A stretch of DNA of 64,000 nt from Ancylobacter mangrovi (GCF_024752355.1 NZ_JANTHZ010000008.1:174454-238453), one strand, 5' to 3'. Numbered from the stretch's first letter, positions 8,779-19,248 are shown. Notes: generated by a model not told the origin, from the letters alone. A program made the numbers and translations.

Positions 8779-9495
8779 TCACGACATATATCCGAACATC
8801 TCAAAATCTCTACGATACATAGAAAATATACGCCGCTTTATGTCTTCGTCTAAAATATCTCGAGCCGACTTGTTGCTATTTCTACTTGCATTAACGTGGG
8901 GGATGGCGCCACTGATAAGTCCCCGCGCATTCAGCTCTCTTTGAAGGTCGGGCATATTTTCAACTTTAAATATATCATCAACCATGATCCGACCGGCCTG
9001 ATCGCAGACAAACCAATACTGAGGCCAAAGAACATAATTGTATTTTCGTATATTATGAAAATTTTTCTCTAGCCAATAAATCATGTTTTCAAATGTAGAC
9101 AGGTCAACATCACGCATGTCCCTTCTATCGTCTATCGGAGCCTCCTCCGTCCCGCCGATTCGAAGGTAGTGGTAGGCTGAAAGTACCCGTTCATATGGAT
9201 CGCGAACGACAGAAAATTTGTAGGCGCTGCTCCAGAATTGCGGATCTGCTTTGCGAAGCAATTCGGCGGGCTGATGGCTAACCCTTGAACCGTAAAGGCT
9301 GACGGCAATCGAAGTTCCAGCGGCCTTCGGCACGTGTACAAAGATTGCGCTTTTCGCGTAAAACGGTTGAGGAACAAAATTAACGATCCGATTGTTCAGC
9401 GCTCGTAGAATTGGCGATGGCAATGACACGACCAACGCCTCCTTAATGTCTGCCGCTTTTCGCGACCCTATTCGATCGACAATAAATCCCCACAT
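8779..9495 (-). CDS. Sulfotransferase-family protein (PAPS-dependent)
   Basis: A 238-residue protein with the two PAPS-binding signatures of the carbohydrate sulfotransferase (Sulfotransfer_2) group. The 5'-phosphosulfate loop is SAIFVHVPKAAGTSIAVSLY (about residues 49-68) and the 3'-phosphate region is FSVVRDPYERVLSAYHYLR. These enzymes move sulfate from PAPS to a sugar hydroxyl, so the glycan made by this island may be sulfated. Between the methyltransferase and the flippase on the same strand, it most likely modifies the exported repeat unit. Length is short but complete for the family. Confidence 0.87.
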   Translation of the reverse strand: MWGFIVDRIGSRKAADIKEALVVSLPSPILRALNNRIVNFVPQPFYAKSAIFVHVPKAAGTSIAVSLYGSRVSHQPAELLRKADPQFWSSAYKFSVVRDPYERVLSAYHYLRIGGTEEAPIDDRRDMRDVDLSTFENMIYWLEKNFHNIRKYNYVLWPQYWFVCDQAGRIMVDDIFKVENMPDLQRELNARGLISGAIPHVNASRNSNKSARDILDEDIKRRIFSMYRRDFEMFGYMS

Positions 9496-9535
9496 TTATC
9501 CCTCGTCTCAATACACGAACAGACAGTCTAGGACG

Positions 9536-10945
9536 TCAACTTTTCGTTGGCCACGGCAGCATAATGATATTCAGCCGTCTTTTAACAGCCCAAAACATCA
9601 TAACGTTCGCGACGACCAGGCTCGACGCCGTAGCCCAAGCAGCACCTTCTATGCCGAAAGATGGCACTAGGACGAAATTTAGAGCCAGATTCCCAACGGC
9701 TGCGACCGCACCAGCAATCGCCACATCTTTTTCATGACCAGTCATATTCAGGATCAAACCCACCGAACCGACCAGCACATTCACCATTTGCCCTAGCGCG
9801 AGCGCAACCAAGACCATGTACGCGCTTACATAAGGCGAGCCAAAGATAATCGATAAAAGTGCCCGACCATAAAAAATGCAGATTAATACAAGCGGAAGGC
9901 TTGATCCAGCAACGAATATCATGCTTCTCCGAGCGAGACGACGTAACTCATCGTGTGCATTGCTGTGATACATGCGCGAAATCGCAGGAGCCAATACTAC
10001 ATTCATCAGTGTTAATATTATACCTATCTGCATGGAAATTAACGAAGCGGATCGATAAGTTCCCACGTCACCAGCGCTTCGATAGATACCAATGACAATG
10101 AGATCAGCTTGATTGTTGACTGCGTCGAGACCACCGATCAGCGATAATGGTAACAGAGCTCGAAGCCAAGCGGCCATTTCATAAGCCGGTCTAACATTGC
10201 GCAATTCTTGCGGAAGCTGACGTAATAGCATCCATGAACCAGCTGCCAGTGCTACAATTGCAGACAAGACGTTGAGTGCTAAGGCAGACCAAGGTCGAAG
10301 GTCGCCGAATATCAGAACTCCGCCGATCATCGTCACAAAAAAAGCTGGGCGAATTAAAGTTTCAGGTATTTGACCCTGAAAAATATGATCTAGGCCGCGA
10401 AGAACGGCGTCGCGGAGGCGTCCAAGGGTCACGAGGGGGATAAGCAGGAAGGCGATGGCAAACGCGAGATCGATTTCGTGGTTGCCCTGATCGCGGCGCA
10501 AGAACAACCACGCTATTAGGCCGATACAGCACGCGCCGCTTGCGGCAATGACAATCTGATTGGAGCGAGAGATCAACCCTCGCATAAGCCCCCAATTTTC
10601 GCGAACATGGTATCTGGAAACTTCACGCACCACCAGCCGTGTGAGGCCGAGGTCGGTTGGAACTGAAAGTAATGTTGCAGTTGCCAAGGCTAGCGAGTAT
10701 ACGCCAAAATCGGTGGGGCCAAAGTGCCTCGCAAGCAATGTCGTGGCGCCGAAGCTCAAGACCATGGAGGCGCCGCGTAGCCCGGCCGTGCCGAAAAATC
10801 CGCGCACGAGTTGGCCGAATAGTCGGCTAGCTTCCGGCGTTTGGGGTGACAATCCAAATTCCTCCGCCCGTTCGGCCGTCGCTAACGAATTCCCCGGTGC
10901 TCGGAGGGAAGCGTGGCCTCGATCATATGCTATGTACCCGTGCAC
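9536..10945 (-). CDS. Wzx-type oligosaccharide flippase (MOP superfamily)
   Basis: About 469 residues with some twelve to fourteen hydrophobic segments. It has a typical Wzx/PST start (FFGTAGLRGASMVLSFGATT, LLARHFGPTDFGVYSLALAT) and the repeated hydrophobic C-terminal half (LVLICIFYGRALLSIIFGSP, LALGQMVNVLVGSVGLILNM). Such proteins flip undecaprenyl-linked repeat units across the inner membrane. The start is uncertain: the longest frame begins at a GTG (10945) and the first in-frame ATG lies inside the first membrane helix, so a GTG/TTG start is needed. Together with the Wzy-like protein at 13514 it defines a Wzx/Wzy-dependent pathway. Confidence 0.85.
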   Translation of the reverse strand: MHGYIAYDRGHASLRAPGNSLATAERAEEFGLSPQTPEASRLFGQLVRGFFGTAGLRGASMVLSFGATTLLARHFGPTDFGVYSLALATATLLSVPTDLGLTRLVVREVSRYHVRENWGLMRGLISRSNQIVIAASGACCIGLIAWLFLRRDQGNHEIDLAFAIAFLLIPLVTLGRLRDAVLRGLDHIFQGQIPETLIRPAFFVTMIGGVLIFGDLRPWSALALNVLSAIVALAAGSWMLLRQLPQELRNVRPAYEMAAWLRALLPLSLIGGLDAVNNQADLIVIGIYRSAGDVGTYRSASLISMQIGIILTLMNVVLAPAISRMYHSNAHDELRRLARRSMIFVAGSSLPLVLICIFYGRALLSIIFGSPYVSAYMVLVALALGQMVNVLVGSVGLILNMTGHEKDVAIAGAVAAVGNLALNFVLVPSFGIEGAAWATASSLVVANVMMFWAVKRRLNIIMLPWPTKS

Positions 10946-11033
10946 CGCAGGTGGAGGCCTCGCAGCTCCGGCTCGACTTTAAGCCGTGCTTGGAGCTTAG
11001 CAAAGGACGGAAAGGGAATGCCCACAATCTAGG

Positions 11034-11160
11034 AGGCTTAAGGGCCTGTCGAGGGAGGACGAACGCCGAAGCAAAGCGATTTCGGATGTGACGCGGGAGA
11101 AGCTGATCTCAGTGAGGCTGCGTCGGGAAGCCTCTGAGCCCCCCGTTGCGGTCGTTCCAT
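11034..11160 (+). pseudogene. IS3 orfA 3' relic
   Basis: The segment from GGCTTAAGGGCCTGTCGAGG through GGAGAAGCTGATCTCAGTGA to CTGCGTCGGGAAGCCTCTGA aligns base by base with the 3' end of the IS3 orfA at 12135-12413 in this window (GCTGAAGGATCTGGAGAAGG through GCCGCGTCGGGAAACTTCTA), with many substitutions. It is a decayed copy with no coding potential left. Positions 10946-11033 hold nothing I recognise. Confidence 0.7.
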
Positions 11161-12070
11161 CGTGATCCGCGCCGGGTTCACCGGAGGCCATTTGATTTAA
11201 GTCACGCCGCCATTTTGCTGCTCATGAAGCAGAGCGCGATAGCGTTTCTCGGCTTCGGCTAGCCGGCTGTTGCCGATCGGCTTCAGCAGCCGGCGATTGT
11301 TGAACGGGTCTACCCAGGTGAGCGTCGCGAACTCGACGGCCTCGAAGGATCTCCAAGGACCTCAGCGATGGATGATCTCTGCCGTGTAGAGGCCCTGGAT
11401 CGTCTCGGCCAGGGCGTTGTCATAGCTGTCACCGACGTTACCGACGGAGGGTTCGATGCCGGCCTCAGCGGGACGTTCGGTGTAGCGGATGCTCACTTAT
11501 CGTGAGCCGCGGTCGCTATGATGCACCAGGCCGCCGCGATGAACGGGCCGCCGCTCGTGGAGAGCCTGCTCAAGAGCATCCAGCACGAAGCTGGCATGAG
11601 CGGTCCGGCTCATGCCAGCTGCCGACAATACGACGGGCGTAGGCGGTAATCACGAAGGCAACGTAGACGAAGCCCGACCAGGTTGAGACATATGTGAAAT
11701 CCGACAGCCACAGCCGGTTCTGTGCCGGGGCATGGAGGACCCGGTTCACACAGTCCAGCGGGCATGGTGCCGCCTTGTCCGGAATGGTCATGCGGACCGG
11801 CTTGCCGGACCGGCTACGCCCATGCTCCGCATCAACCGTTCGACGTGCAGCGAGCCACGTCGAACCCCTCGCGCGTCATCTGTCGCCTGATCTTGCGCGC
11901 CATAGACCTCGAAGTTCTCTGCAAAGACCCGTGCAATCTGGGGCCGCAAGGTCGCCTCACGCTGCTCCCGCGCCGATCCCTTCGCCGGATCGAGGCGCTG
12001 GGCGACATATGCATGGTAGGTCGATGGAGCGATCGACAGAACCATTCAGATCGGCTCGACCCCATACGCG
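11161..12070 (-). pseudogene. IS3-family orfB relic, degenerate
   Basis: Pieces of an IS3 transposase lie in several frames: SIAPSTYHAYVAQRLDPAKG and ARVFAENFEVYGAQDQATDD (11788-12045), then APCPLDCVNRVLHAPAQNRL and LSDFTYVSTWSGFVYVAFVI (11570-11791). The C-terminal region around 11220-11480 is recognisable only by alignment with the related copy at 16269-17240. The outer end near 11161 (TGATCCGCGCCGGGTTCACC) resembles the IS3 terminus TGAACCGCCCCGTGTTTG seen at 16269. Multiple frameshifts; non-functional. Confidence 0.85.
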
Positions 12071-12134
12071 CAGTGGCCTTCCCCTGCAAAGTGGTCCGTG
12101 AAGTAGGTTTTTTGAGCCTTTGGAGGATGGCGCG

Positions 12135-12413
12135 ATGGCGCAGAAGAAGCACAAGCCGGAAGAGATCGTCGCGAAACTTCGGCAGGTCGACGTCTTGGTG
12201 TCGCAGGGGCGGCCGGTGGCGGAGGCGATCCGGACCATCGGGGTGACAGCATTCACCTATTATCGCTGGCGCAAGGAGTTCGGCGGGTTGAAGAGCGACC
12301 AGGTGAAGCGGCTGAAGGATCTGGAGAAGGAGAACGAACGGCTGCGCAAGGCTGTTTCGGACCTGACGCTGGAGAAGCTGATCCTGAAGGAAGCCGCGTC
12401 GGGAAACTTCTAA
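12135..12413 (+). CDS. IS3-family OrfA
   Basis: A 92-residue HTH protein beginning MAQKKHKPEEIVAKLRQVDV, with VAEAIRTIGVTAFTYYRWRK as the DNA-binding helix pair, and ending in a coiled-coil-like segment KDLEKENERLRKAVSDLTLE. I prefer the ATG at 12135, which matches family N-termini, over the in-frame ATG at 12120. orfB follows in another frame. Confidence 0.9.
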   Translation: MAQKKHKPEEIVAKLRQVDVLVSQGRPVAEAIRTIGVTAFTYYRWRKEFGGLKSDQVKRLKDLEKENERLRKAVSDLTLEKLILKEAASGNF

Positions 12414-12448
12414 GCCCCGCCCGTCGCCGTCGCTGCATCGCGCACGTC

Positions 12449-13300
12449 GTGGTCAAGCTCGGCGTATCGGAGCGGCTCGCGTGCCGGGTTTTGGGGCAAC
12501 ATCGATCCACGCAGCGCAAGGAGCCCATGGGCCGTGCCGATGAGGCGGAGCTGACCGCCGACATCATCGAACTCGCCACCCGATACGGTTGCTATGGCTA
12601 TCGGCGGATCACGGCACTGCTGCAGGCGTCCGGCTGGGCGGTGAACGTGAAGCGGGTCGAGCGGATCTGGCGGCGGGAGGGGCTCAAAGTGCCATGCAAA
12701 CAACCGAAGAAGGGGCGCCTGTGGTTCAACGACGGGTCCTGCCTGCGGCTGCGGCCGGAGCATCCCAACCACGTGTGGTCCTATGACTTCGTCGAGGATC
12801 GCACCCACAGCGGGCGGAAGTTCCGCATGCTGAACGTGATCGACGAGTTCACGCGGGAGTGCCTGGCCATCCGCGTCGACCACGAGCTGAACTCGACCGC
12901 GGTCATCGACGTGCTGACGGACCTGTTCGTGCTGCGGAGCGTGCCCAGCCATATCCGTTCCGACAATGGCCCGGAGTTCATCGCCAAGGCGGTGCGGGAC
13001 TGGATCACCGCCGTCGGGGCCAGGACGGCCTTCATCGAGCCCGGCTCGCCGTAGGAGAACGGCTATTGCGAGAGCTTCAACTCCAAGCTCCGGGATGAAC
13101 TGCTCGACGGTGAGATCTTCTACAGCCCGGCCGAGGCGAGGATCGTCATCGAGAGCCGGCACTAGCACTACAACACCGAGCGGCCACACTCCGCGCTCGG
13201 CTACAAGCCCCTGGCACCGGCCGTCATCATGCCGCCGGTGCCGCCGGTGCCGCCGGTGCCGCCAACATCAAATGCGGCCAACAGGCCCACAATGCATTAG
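12449..13300 (+). pseudogene. IS3-family OrfB with two in-frame stop codons
   Basis: The frame carries the rve core: NHVWSYDFVEDRTHSGRKFR (first Asp), VIDEFTRECLAIRVDHELNS, and IRSDNGPEFIAKAVRDWI (second Asp). A TAG at 13052-13054 replaces the Trp of SPWENGYCESF. Past it the same frame continues with ENGYCESFNSKLRDELLDGE and HYNTERPHSALGYKPLAPAV, but a second TAG occurs at 13163-13165. The catalytic Glu lies after the first stop, so no active protein is made. The natural stop is at 13298-13300. Confidence 0.9.
13231..13265. repeat. 9-bp tandem repeat (GCCGCCGGT) in orfB tail
   Basis: Nearly four copies of GCCGCCGGT encode a PPV repeat at the end of the dead IS3 OrfB. It is a simple slippage product in GC-rich DNA with no evident function. 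Confidence 0.8.
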
Positions 13301-13513
13301 AGTCAACATGGACCACTCATGCGGAGCGGGCCACCGGCCTCGAAGAGCACAAGCCAACCCTCAAAATCGTGTTTCCAGCTCCCGTCCATGGCCGGCTCCC
13401 TTGAAACCGACTATTCATGAATCACGCAAATGACGCTGCGAGATCCCCAAAACAAACCTCAAGCTCTAATATTGTCAAATCAGCTCTAGAATCAAAAGAT
13501 TTAAATTGAGCAG

Positions 13514-14830
13514 TCAATAAGAGCACGTCAGCGAACTAGTACGGCCTCTTCTATCAGTAACATCTCCATTAAACCCCGCGTTTCCCCGACGGCTATGCGA
13601 ATTAGAATTCATAGGCTTCAGTACTCCCGACGCGACGAGGCCAATAAAAACCCCGAGTAGTGACGAGGTCTTTATCGAAAAAAAAGCGCCCCCAAAAAAA
13701 GAGGAGACCATTATATAAACGGACATATAAACACCGAGCCATGGAGGAATTCGTCTATTTATGATTAATCCAGATATCAGATATAAGAGGATAAAAAAAC
13801 CAATAACTCCGATGAATGACGAGACATACACCAATCCGCTGTCGCCTTTTTGAAACACATCAAATCCACCAATAAGGAATTGAGATGTAGTTAGGTTTAT
13901 CAATGGGTCAAAGGTTATCGACAAACGATATATCAACTCGTCTCTCACTCCAAATGAGTTGATTAAATAAATTATAAAAACAAGAAAGAACGTTATTGTC
14001 GGCACGAACAAAGCAAATAAGCGAGGAATTCGCCTAACCATTGGAAATGAAAACGAAAAAATAACAATCAATGCAACCGCGATACGCGTGTCAGCTAGTA
14101 GCGCAAGCACTATACATAGTATACAACAGATATATCTGCGAGACCGTCGATATTGGAAATAATAAATCGACATAATAGCCGTTATTATGGCATAATAACC
14201 TAGCGAAAGAGGCTCTAAAAACGGTCCGCTTACTCGGTGGCCATCACCAATGAAGTCGAAAAAGCTCCCCCCAGGGCGAATTGCGCCGACATATAGTCCG
14301 ATTTCCGAGTACTCGTGATTATCTCCCGACACACTTACCCAGTCTCTCGTATTCAAATAATAAGACAATGGATTCACAATCTTTGTAAAAGTGTCAGGGA
14401 AAATAACTTCAAACAACACAATAATGAATGTAAATATAAAAACATTCATATACACGCGAACGGGAGGGGACCTGAATGACATTCCACATAAAATAAATAT
14501 AGGTATACATAGTATGTTGTACACTAGAGTTAAGTCCGGCATATAATTATTATATAATACATTACATATTGCGATAAATATAATAACATACAATGATATC
14601 AGAATCGTATTTGTCGCCCTGAATCCATTGAGAAGCGTCAATATGACCGCCGTAAACGTAAGAATCAACTGTACTATAATAACATTATACGAACCTATTT
14701 CAAATATATTGCTATTTATAATCGACAAAAAAAAGTTCATAAATACTAACAGCATTATTGTCGACGCAGTAGCTCGTTGATGCCAACTTACCGCCCGCTC
14801 GACAGAAAATTTCATTGTATATGTCCTCAT
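13514..14830 (-). CDS. Wzy-type O-antigen/exopolysaccharide polymerase (membrane protein)
   Basis: A 438-residue, very hydrophobic protein with about ten to twelve membrane helices and short polar tails. The large central loop between residues about 150 and 200 (LSYYLNTRDWVSVSGDNHEY, then RPGGSFFDFIGDGHRVSGPF) is followed by EPLSLGYYAI, the polar pattern of Wzy/Wzc-associated polymerases and O-antigen ligases. These join flipped repeat units in the periplasm. Sequence conservation in this family is poor, so topology and the Arg-rich periplasmic loop carry the call; an O-antigen ligase is the main alternative. It is the most AT-rich gene in the window, a strong sign of foreign origin. Start ATG 14830 has GGAG upstream. 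Confidence 0.72.
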   Translation of the reverse strand: MRTYTMKFSVERAVSWHQRATASTIMLLVFMNFFLSIINSNIFEIGSYNVIIVQLILTFTAVILTLLNGFRATNTILISLYVIIFIAICNVLYNNYMPDLTLVYNILCIPIFILCGMSFRSPPVRVYMNVFIFTFIIVLFEVIFPDTFTKIVNPLSYYLNTRDWVSVSGDNHEYSEIGLYVGAIRPGGSFFDFIGDGHRVSGPFLEPLSLGYYAIITAIMSIYYFQYRRSRRYICCILCIVLALLADTRIAVALIVIFSFSFPMVRRIPRLFALFVPTITFFLVFIIYLINSFGVRDELIYRLSITFDPLINLTTSQFLIGGFDVFQKGDSGLVYVSSFIGVIGFFILLYLISGLIINRRIPPWLGVYMSVYIMVSSFFGGAFFSIKTSSLLGVFIGLVASGVLKPMNSNSHSRRGNAGFNGDVTDRRGRTSSLTCSY

Positions 14831-15435
14831 TCTTCTCCGATTTTAGCTACGGTATTGGCTAAATTTGATCAGAGAATGCATACAACACCATGATAAATAC
14901 ATGTATGTTTGCATTTGCCTAATTGGTGTATGGCATCAATAGTCCATTTATATGGCGCGCTTAAATATTCCTACTTTCCTGGGTTTATTGGCGGAGACCT
15001 GTGCGAGACTTGTTTATTGACAGACAATGTCCGAAACGACTATCTTGCTGGGAAGAACCATCTGTGCCATCTAATCCTCTAGGTCACGTGGGACCTTCAA
15101 GGCGCAAAAGACCTTGCACCTTAGCCTGCAGACATCCGCCTCGGGCATATTGCAAGCCGCGACACGGCGTGCCAATTTGCCGCGTCAATCCAGCCATTGG
15201 GATCACCCCCATTCAAAGTGACGTTAATCCGAAAGTTCCTGACATAGTCGTTGAAACTGCCTAATTCATCTACGTCAAAAATTATGGGTTGGGCAAGATA
15301 GGCGTGCGCAATCGAAACTGTGCGACACGCTTGATTTCTGTGGAAAATTGGCGGAATCGGTATTCGTCTGCCATTAAAAAGCGAGTAGCGCCTTCGCTGC
15401 AGCTCAAGCGGCCTGCCACTGAGTTTTTCCTCCAC
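14831..15435. other. Non-coding stretch between polymerase gene and IS5 relic
   Basis: About 600 bases. The first 170 are AT-rich and probably hold the promoter of the minus-strand polymerase gene. The rest contains only short open frames without recognisable motifs, such as a 104-codon minus-strand frame ending at 15121 that I cannot assign. I see no RNA gene or repeat here. Confidence 0.4.
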
Positions 15436-15461
15436 TTGGAGGGAGGCTTAGGACTCGTTGC

Positions 15462-16028
15462 TCAGAGCCAGAAGGGGACTGTTGCGGCCAGAGCGAGGGC
15501 GGAGAAGAAGACGGTTGGGCAACGATCGTAGCGGGTCGCGACGCGGCGCCAGTCTTTGAGCCGGTCGGACATGATCTCGATTCGGTTGCATCGCTTGTAT
15601 CGGCGCTTGTCGTATTTGACGGGCAAGGAGCCGGATTTGCGGCCGGGAATGTAGGGCTTGATGCCCTTCTGCTCGAGCGCGTCGCAGAACCACTCGGCGT
15701 CATAGCCCCCGGTCGGCCAGCATCCCTGTGCCTTGGGCAGATCGTCGAGCAAAGCTGTCGCGCTAGTGTAATCGCTGATCTGGCCTGCCGTGATGAAGAA
15801 GCTCGAGGGGCGGCCGTCGGCATCGGTGACGGCGTGCAGCTTGGTATTCATGCCGCCCTTGGTCCGTGCCGATCACGCGTCCGAGATCCCCTTTTCTACC
15901 CCAAGGCTGGAAACCGTGCGGTGAGCCTTGAGATAAGTCGCACCGATCATGACAGTCTGAGGCACGGCCCCCTGGCCGGACAGGTCTTCCATCATTCGGG
16001 TGAACACGCCCATCCCACCCCACCGTTT
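15462..16028 (-). pseudogene. IS5-family (IS427-like) transposase, N-truncated with premature stop
   Basis: One minus-strand frame gives RWGGMGVFTRMMEDLSGQGA, VMIGATYLKAHRTVSSLGVE, then a TGA at 15873-15875, then TKGGMNTKLHAVTDADGRP, GGYDAEWFCDALEQKGIKPY and RLKDWRRVATRYDRCPTVFF. These are the successive DDE-core blocks of IS427-type IS5 transposases. The N-terminal 40-50 residues are missing: homology stops near 16028, where an IS3-type terminus (TGAACCGCCCCGTGTTTG) begins. Non-functional. Confidence 0.88.
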
Positions 16029-16030
16029 CC

Positions 16031-16078
16031 TGAACCGCCCCGTGTTTGCGGGAGGCTCCAACTCCTGAGAAGGAGGTG
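16031..16078. repeat. Isolated IS3-type terminus
   Basis: TGAACCGCCCCGTGTTTG at 16031-16048 is identical to the first 18 bases of the IS3 relic at 16269-16286, but the following 30 bases differ. It is an orphan terminal fragment wedged between the IS5 relic and the palindromic element at 16079. Confidence 0.7.
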
Positions 16079-16247
16079 TGTCCGTCGTCAGATGATATGA
16101 TTGTCTGCCGTCAGCGCCCTTGAGACGGTTTAGGGGTTTTCGGGAAGGGAGGAATTCTGGATCATCGCAGCCATTCAGGAGCTCAGATGAGCCAGAGCCT
16201 CCGTTCCTGAGACACCGCAACCGTCTCAAATCATCTGACGACGGACA
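16079..16247. repeat. MITE-like palindromic element, 169 bp
   Basis: Flanked by an 18-bp perfect inverted repeat, TGTCCGTCGTCAGATGAT (16079-16096) and ATCATCTGACGACGGACA (16230-16247). An inner 10-bp pair, TGAGACGGTT (16121-16130) and AACCGTCTCA (16219-16228), is offset from the outer arms. It has no coding capacity of its own. No clear target duplication is visible. It may be a non-autonomous derivative of an unseen transposon. Confidence 0.65.
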
Positions 16248-16268
16248 GTGGAGCCAAGACGAGCAAGA

Positions 16269-17240
<972 letters not shown>

Positions 17241-17473
17241 CCCCTGGATGAAGCTTCAGTGGCACGCCAGGCCGACCTGCATTTCTCGACGCCGGCAAAT
17301 TCCCGTTGCCCTATGTCACCTTCCCCGCCAATCAAAAAACAAGGAGCATCATATCAATGAGGTAACCGTGAGAATCCTTTCGATCCCTCCTGGTTTGTGC
17401 ATTCAATTTAATTGACATGCTGAGCCGTCAACCTTTGATATTCATCATTGATATCTATAAAATTAAAATTTAC

Positions 17474-17980
17474 TCAACGAAGGCGACATCTGGACCCGAA
17501 TTTGTCGAATTCCCCTCTTGGTTGCCCCCCCGCTCTGGAGAAGGATAAATTGTCTCCCGACAAATTTACCCTAATTACCCCATCACGAAGCGTCATCCGC
17601 TCCCACATTAGAAGCACGACTCTTTCGTCTGCCTCCAATGACACCAGGCGAGAATTTTTGCTATAAACAGTAGTATCAACTGATAATTTTAACTGAAAAT
17701 CTTCACCCGCAACACTTACTATCGAATCTACGTATCTCAATGAGAAAAACGAATTATCATTCAATTTAGTCAGAACAAATCTCAGCTTAGTCTCGGCACC
17801 AGGAATACATTCGAAACTAACGATCCATTTTAAGTTATCTGACTTGTTGTGCAAAGTTAATACCCGCCCGACTACGTATCCCATCGGTATCTTTGTCTCC
17901 CAATCAGCTCGAGAAACCGTCGGGACTAAGCCGAACACAAAAGACCCGATGCAGATCCAAAGCCAAAAACGAGTTCTCAT
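17474..17980 (-). CDS. Hypothetical exported protein, 168 aa
   Basis: I do not recognise the family. The N-terminus MRTRFWLWICIGSFVFGLVP with TVSRADW has a clear Sec-type signal peptide, basic start then hydrophobic core, with probable cleavage after SRA. The mature part is rich in beta-strand patterns (KLRFVLTKLNDNSFFSLRYV) with one Cys near the middle and one near the C-terminus, so it is probably a small periplasmic or secreted beta protein. It is AT-rich, like the polysaccharide genes, and overlaps the upstream small frame by four bases (ATGA), suggesting translational coupling. Confidence 0.6.
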   Translation of the reverse strand: MRTRFWLWICIGSFVFGLVPTVSRADWETKIPMGYVVGRVLTLHNKSDNLKWIVSFECIPGAETKLRFVLTKLNDNSFFSLRYVDSIVSVAGEDFQLKLSVDTTVYSKNSRLVSLEADERVVLLMWERMTLRDGVIRVNLSGDNLSFSRAGGQPRGEFDKFGSRCRLR

Positions 17981-18216
17981 GCGCGCCTCGCTTCATTGAG
18001 GTGCGTAAACCCCTGCATTGGCAATGATACTAATTGAAATTTATTGGACAATAATATCTTACTAAATGTCACGTTACTAATCTTTCCATGAAGAAAGCTC
18101 GGTAAGATAGAGATTCTCACAAGATAGAACTTACATCTCTCATTTTCGTCCGCCGCATCGACCATTTGCGCGATTCGACCATCGCTATTTGATGAGTTTA
18201 TCAGACGTCCACGCAA
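17977..18216 (-). CDS. Possible small upstream gene or truncated gene, 79 aa
   Basis: An open frame whose stop overlaps the start of the exported protein as ATGA. The only early start is a TTG at 18216, and the frame stays open for some 15 further codons upstream, so it may be the 3' end of a gene cut by the IS110 remnant region. No motif is recognised. Kept because of composition and coupling. Confidence 0.3.
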   Translation of the reverse strand: MRGRLINSSNSDGRIAQMVDAADENERCKFYLVRISILPSFLHGKISNVTFSKILLSNKFQLVSLPMQGFTHLNEARRA

Positions 18217-18319
18217 CGGTGAAGGCGATGTGGAGTAGGCAATGGAGGCGCGCGCTCGGTCTCATGTCGCCTTCTTGGGCAACGTCTGACCTACTGGCCG
18301 CTCCTCTGCCCGGCATTAA

Positions 18320-18943
18320 GTGCGGCTCCATGCTCCCGATATGGAAGGGCGTGCTATGGCGCAGGTGAAGCGTCGCCGTTCACAGGTTTTGGAATACTTC
18401 TGGGCGCTGCCCGGGTGCGTCGTTGGAATCAAGGCTTGCGCAAAGGCCCACTACTGGGCGCCCGCTGGTGGGCTTGGGCAAAACGTCCGCCTTATGCCTC
18501 CGAGCTACGGGAAGCCCTATATCAAGCGCAACAATGCAGATGCTGCCGATGCCGAAGCGATCTCTGAGGCTGTCACACGTCACCGCGCCGACGAGGTCAG
18601 CCGTCGCCTCGCCTCCATTCCGGGTATCGGGCCGATCACGGCCATGGCGATTGCTGCAACTGTGCCGGATCCATCCATTTTTCGCACCTGCCGCGAGTTC
18701 GCGGTCTGGCTTGGCTTCACTCCCTACAGCCATTCAATTGGCGGCTGGGAGAACCTGGGGCGGATATCGAAACAGGGCGAGCGGTACATCCGACATCTTC
18801 TCTACATCGGCGCGGGCAATGCCGTTCGCTTCGCCAAGGCCCGAGCGTCAAGCAGAGAGGCATGGATCCGAAGCCTTCAGGAGCGTCGCCCGCCCAAGAT
18901 CGTGATCATCGCGCCCGCCAACAAGATGGCCCGCATTGCATGA
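18320..18943 (+). pseudogene. IS110-family transposase with large internal deletion
   Basis: The N-terminal part (GCVVGIKACAKAHYWAPA, VRLMPPSYGKPYIKRNNADA, ADAEAISEAVTR) is joined directly to the C-terminal Tnp20 domain (LASIPGIGPITAMAIAATVP, REFAVWLGFTPYSHSIGGWE, RISKQGERYIRHLLYIGAGN). In intact IS110 proteins roughly 80-100 residues lie between these two parts. The frame is open, so it looks like a 207-residue gene, but it lacks the linker and part of the DEDD domain. Confidence 0.87.
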
Positions 18944-19248
18944 GCGCTGAATGACGCGCAGGGAAAGCTGCCGCCCGTACGTGGTCCCAGCGGGATAGGA
19001 AGAGGGGGCATTGAGAGTTGCGAGGGGAAAGTGAGGCGATGGCACGACCGCGGACCGGGGATCGAATAGAACCCGCAGAGCTTGAGGCGCAGCCAGAGCA
19101 CGTTCTGTTGATTGCGGCATCGATCCGCGAAACTCATCAGGGCCAGCGGTCATGAGATAGCCCGCAGAAAAGGGCCGCATACGTGAAGGCACCCGACCCG
19201 CGCCTTGCCCCAACCTCACGATCGCCTTGCAACACAGGGGGCCGTCCA

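Larger units (their letters stand above)
12072..13334 (+). mobile_element. IS3-family insertion sequence with imperfect terminal repeats
   Basis: Left end AGTGGCCTTCCCCTGCAAAG with GTGGTCC and right end GGACCACTCATGCGGAGCGG with GCCAC are imperfect inverted copies that bracket orfA and orfB. Length about 1.26 kb, normal for IS3 elements of the IS407 type. The element is itself inactivated by two in-frame amber codons in orfB. Confidence 0.7.

Noticed and set aside
13231..13265. Tandem repeat considered as CRISPR-like array
   Set aside because: Unit is only 9 bp with no spacers; it is a coding slippage repeat.
15121..15435. 104-codon minus-strand frame
   Set aside because: No motif, no ribosome-binding site, lies beside IS debris; too weak to call a gene.
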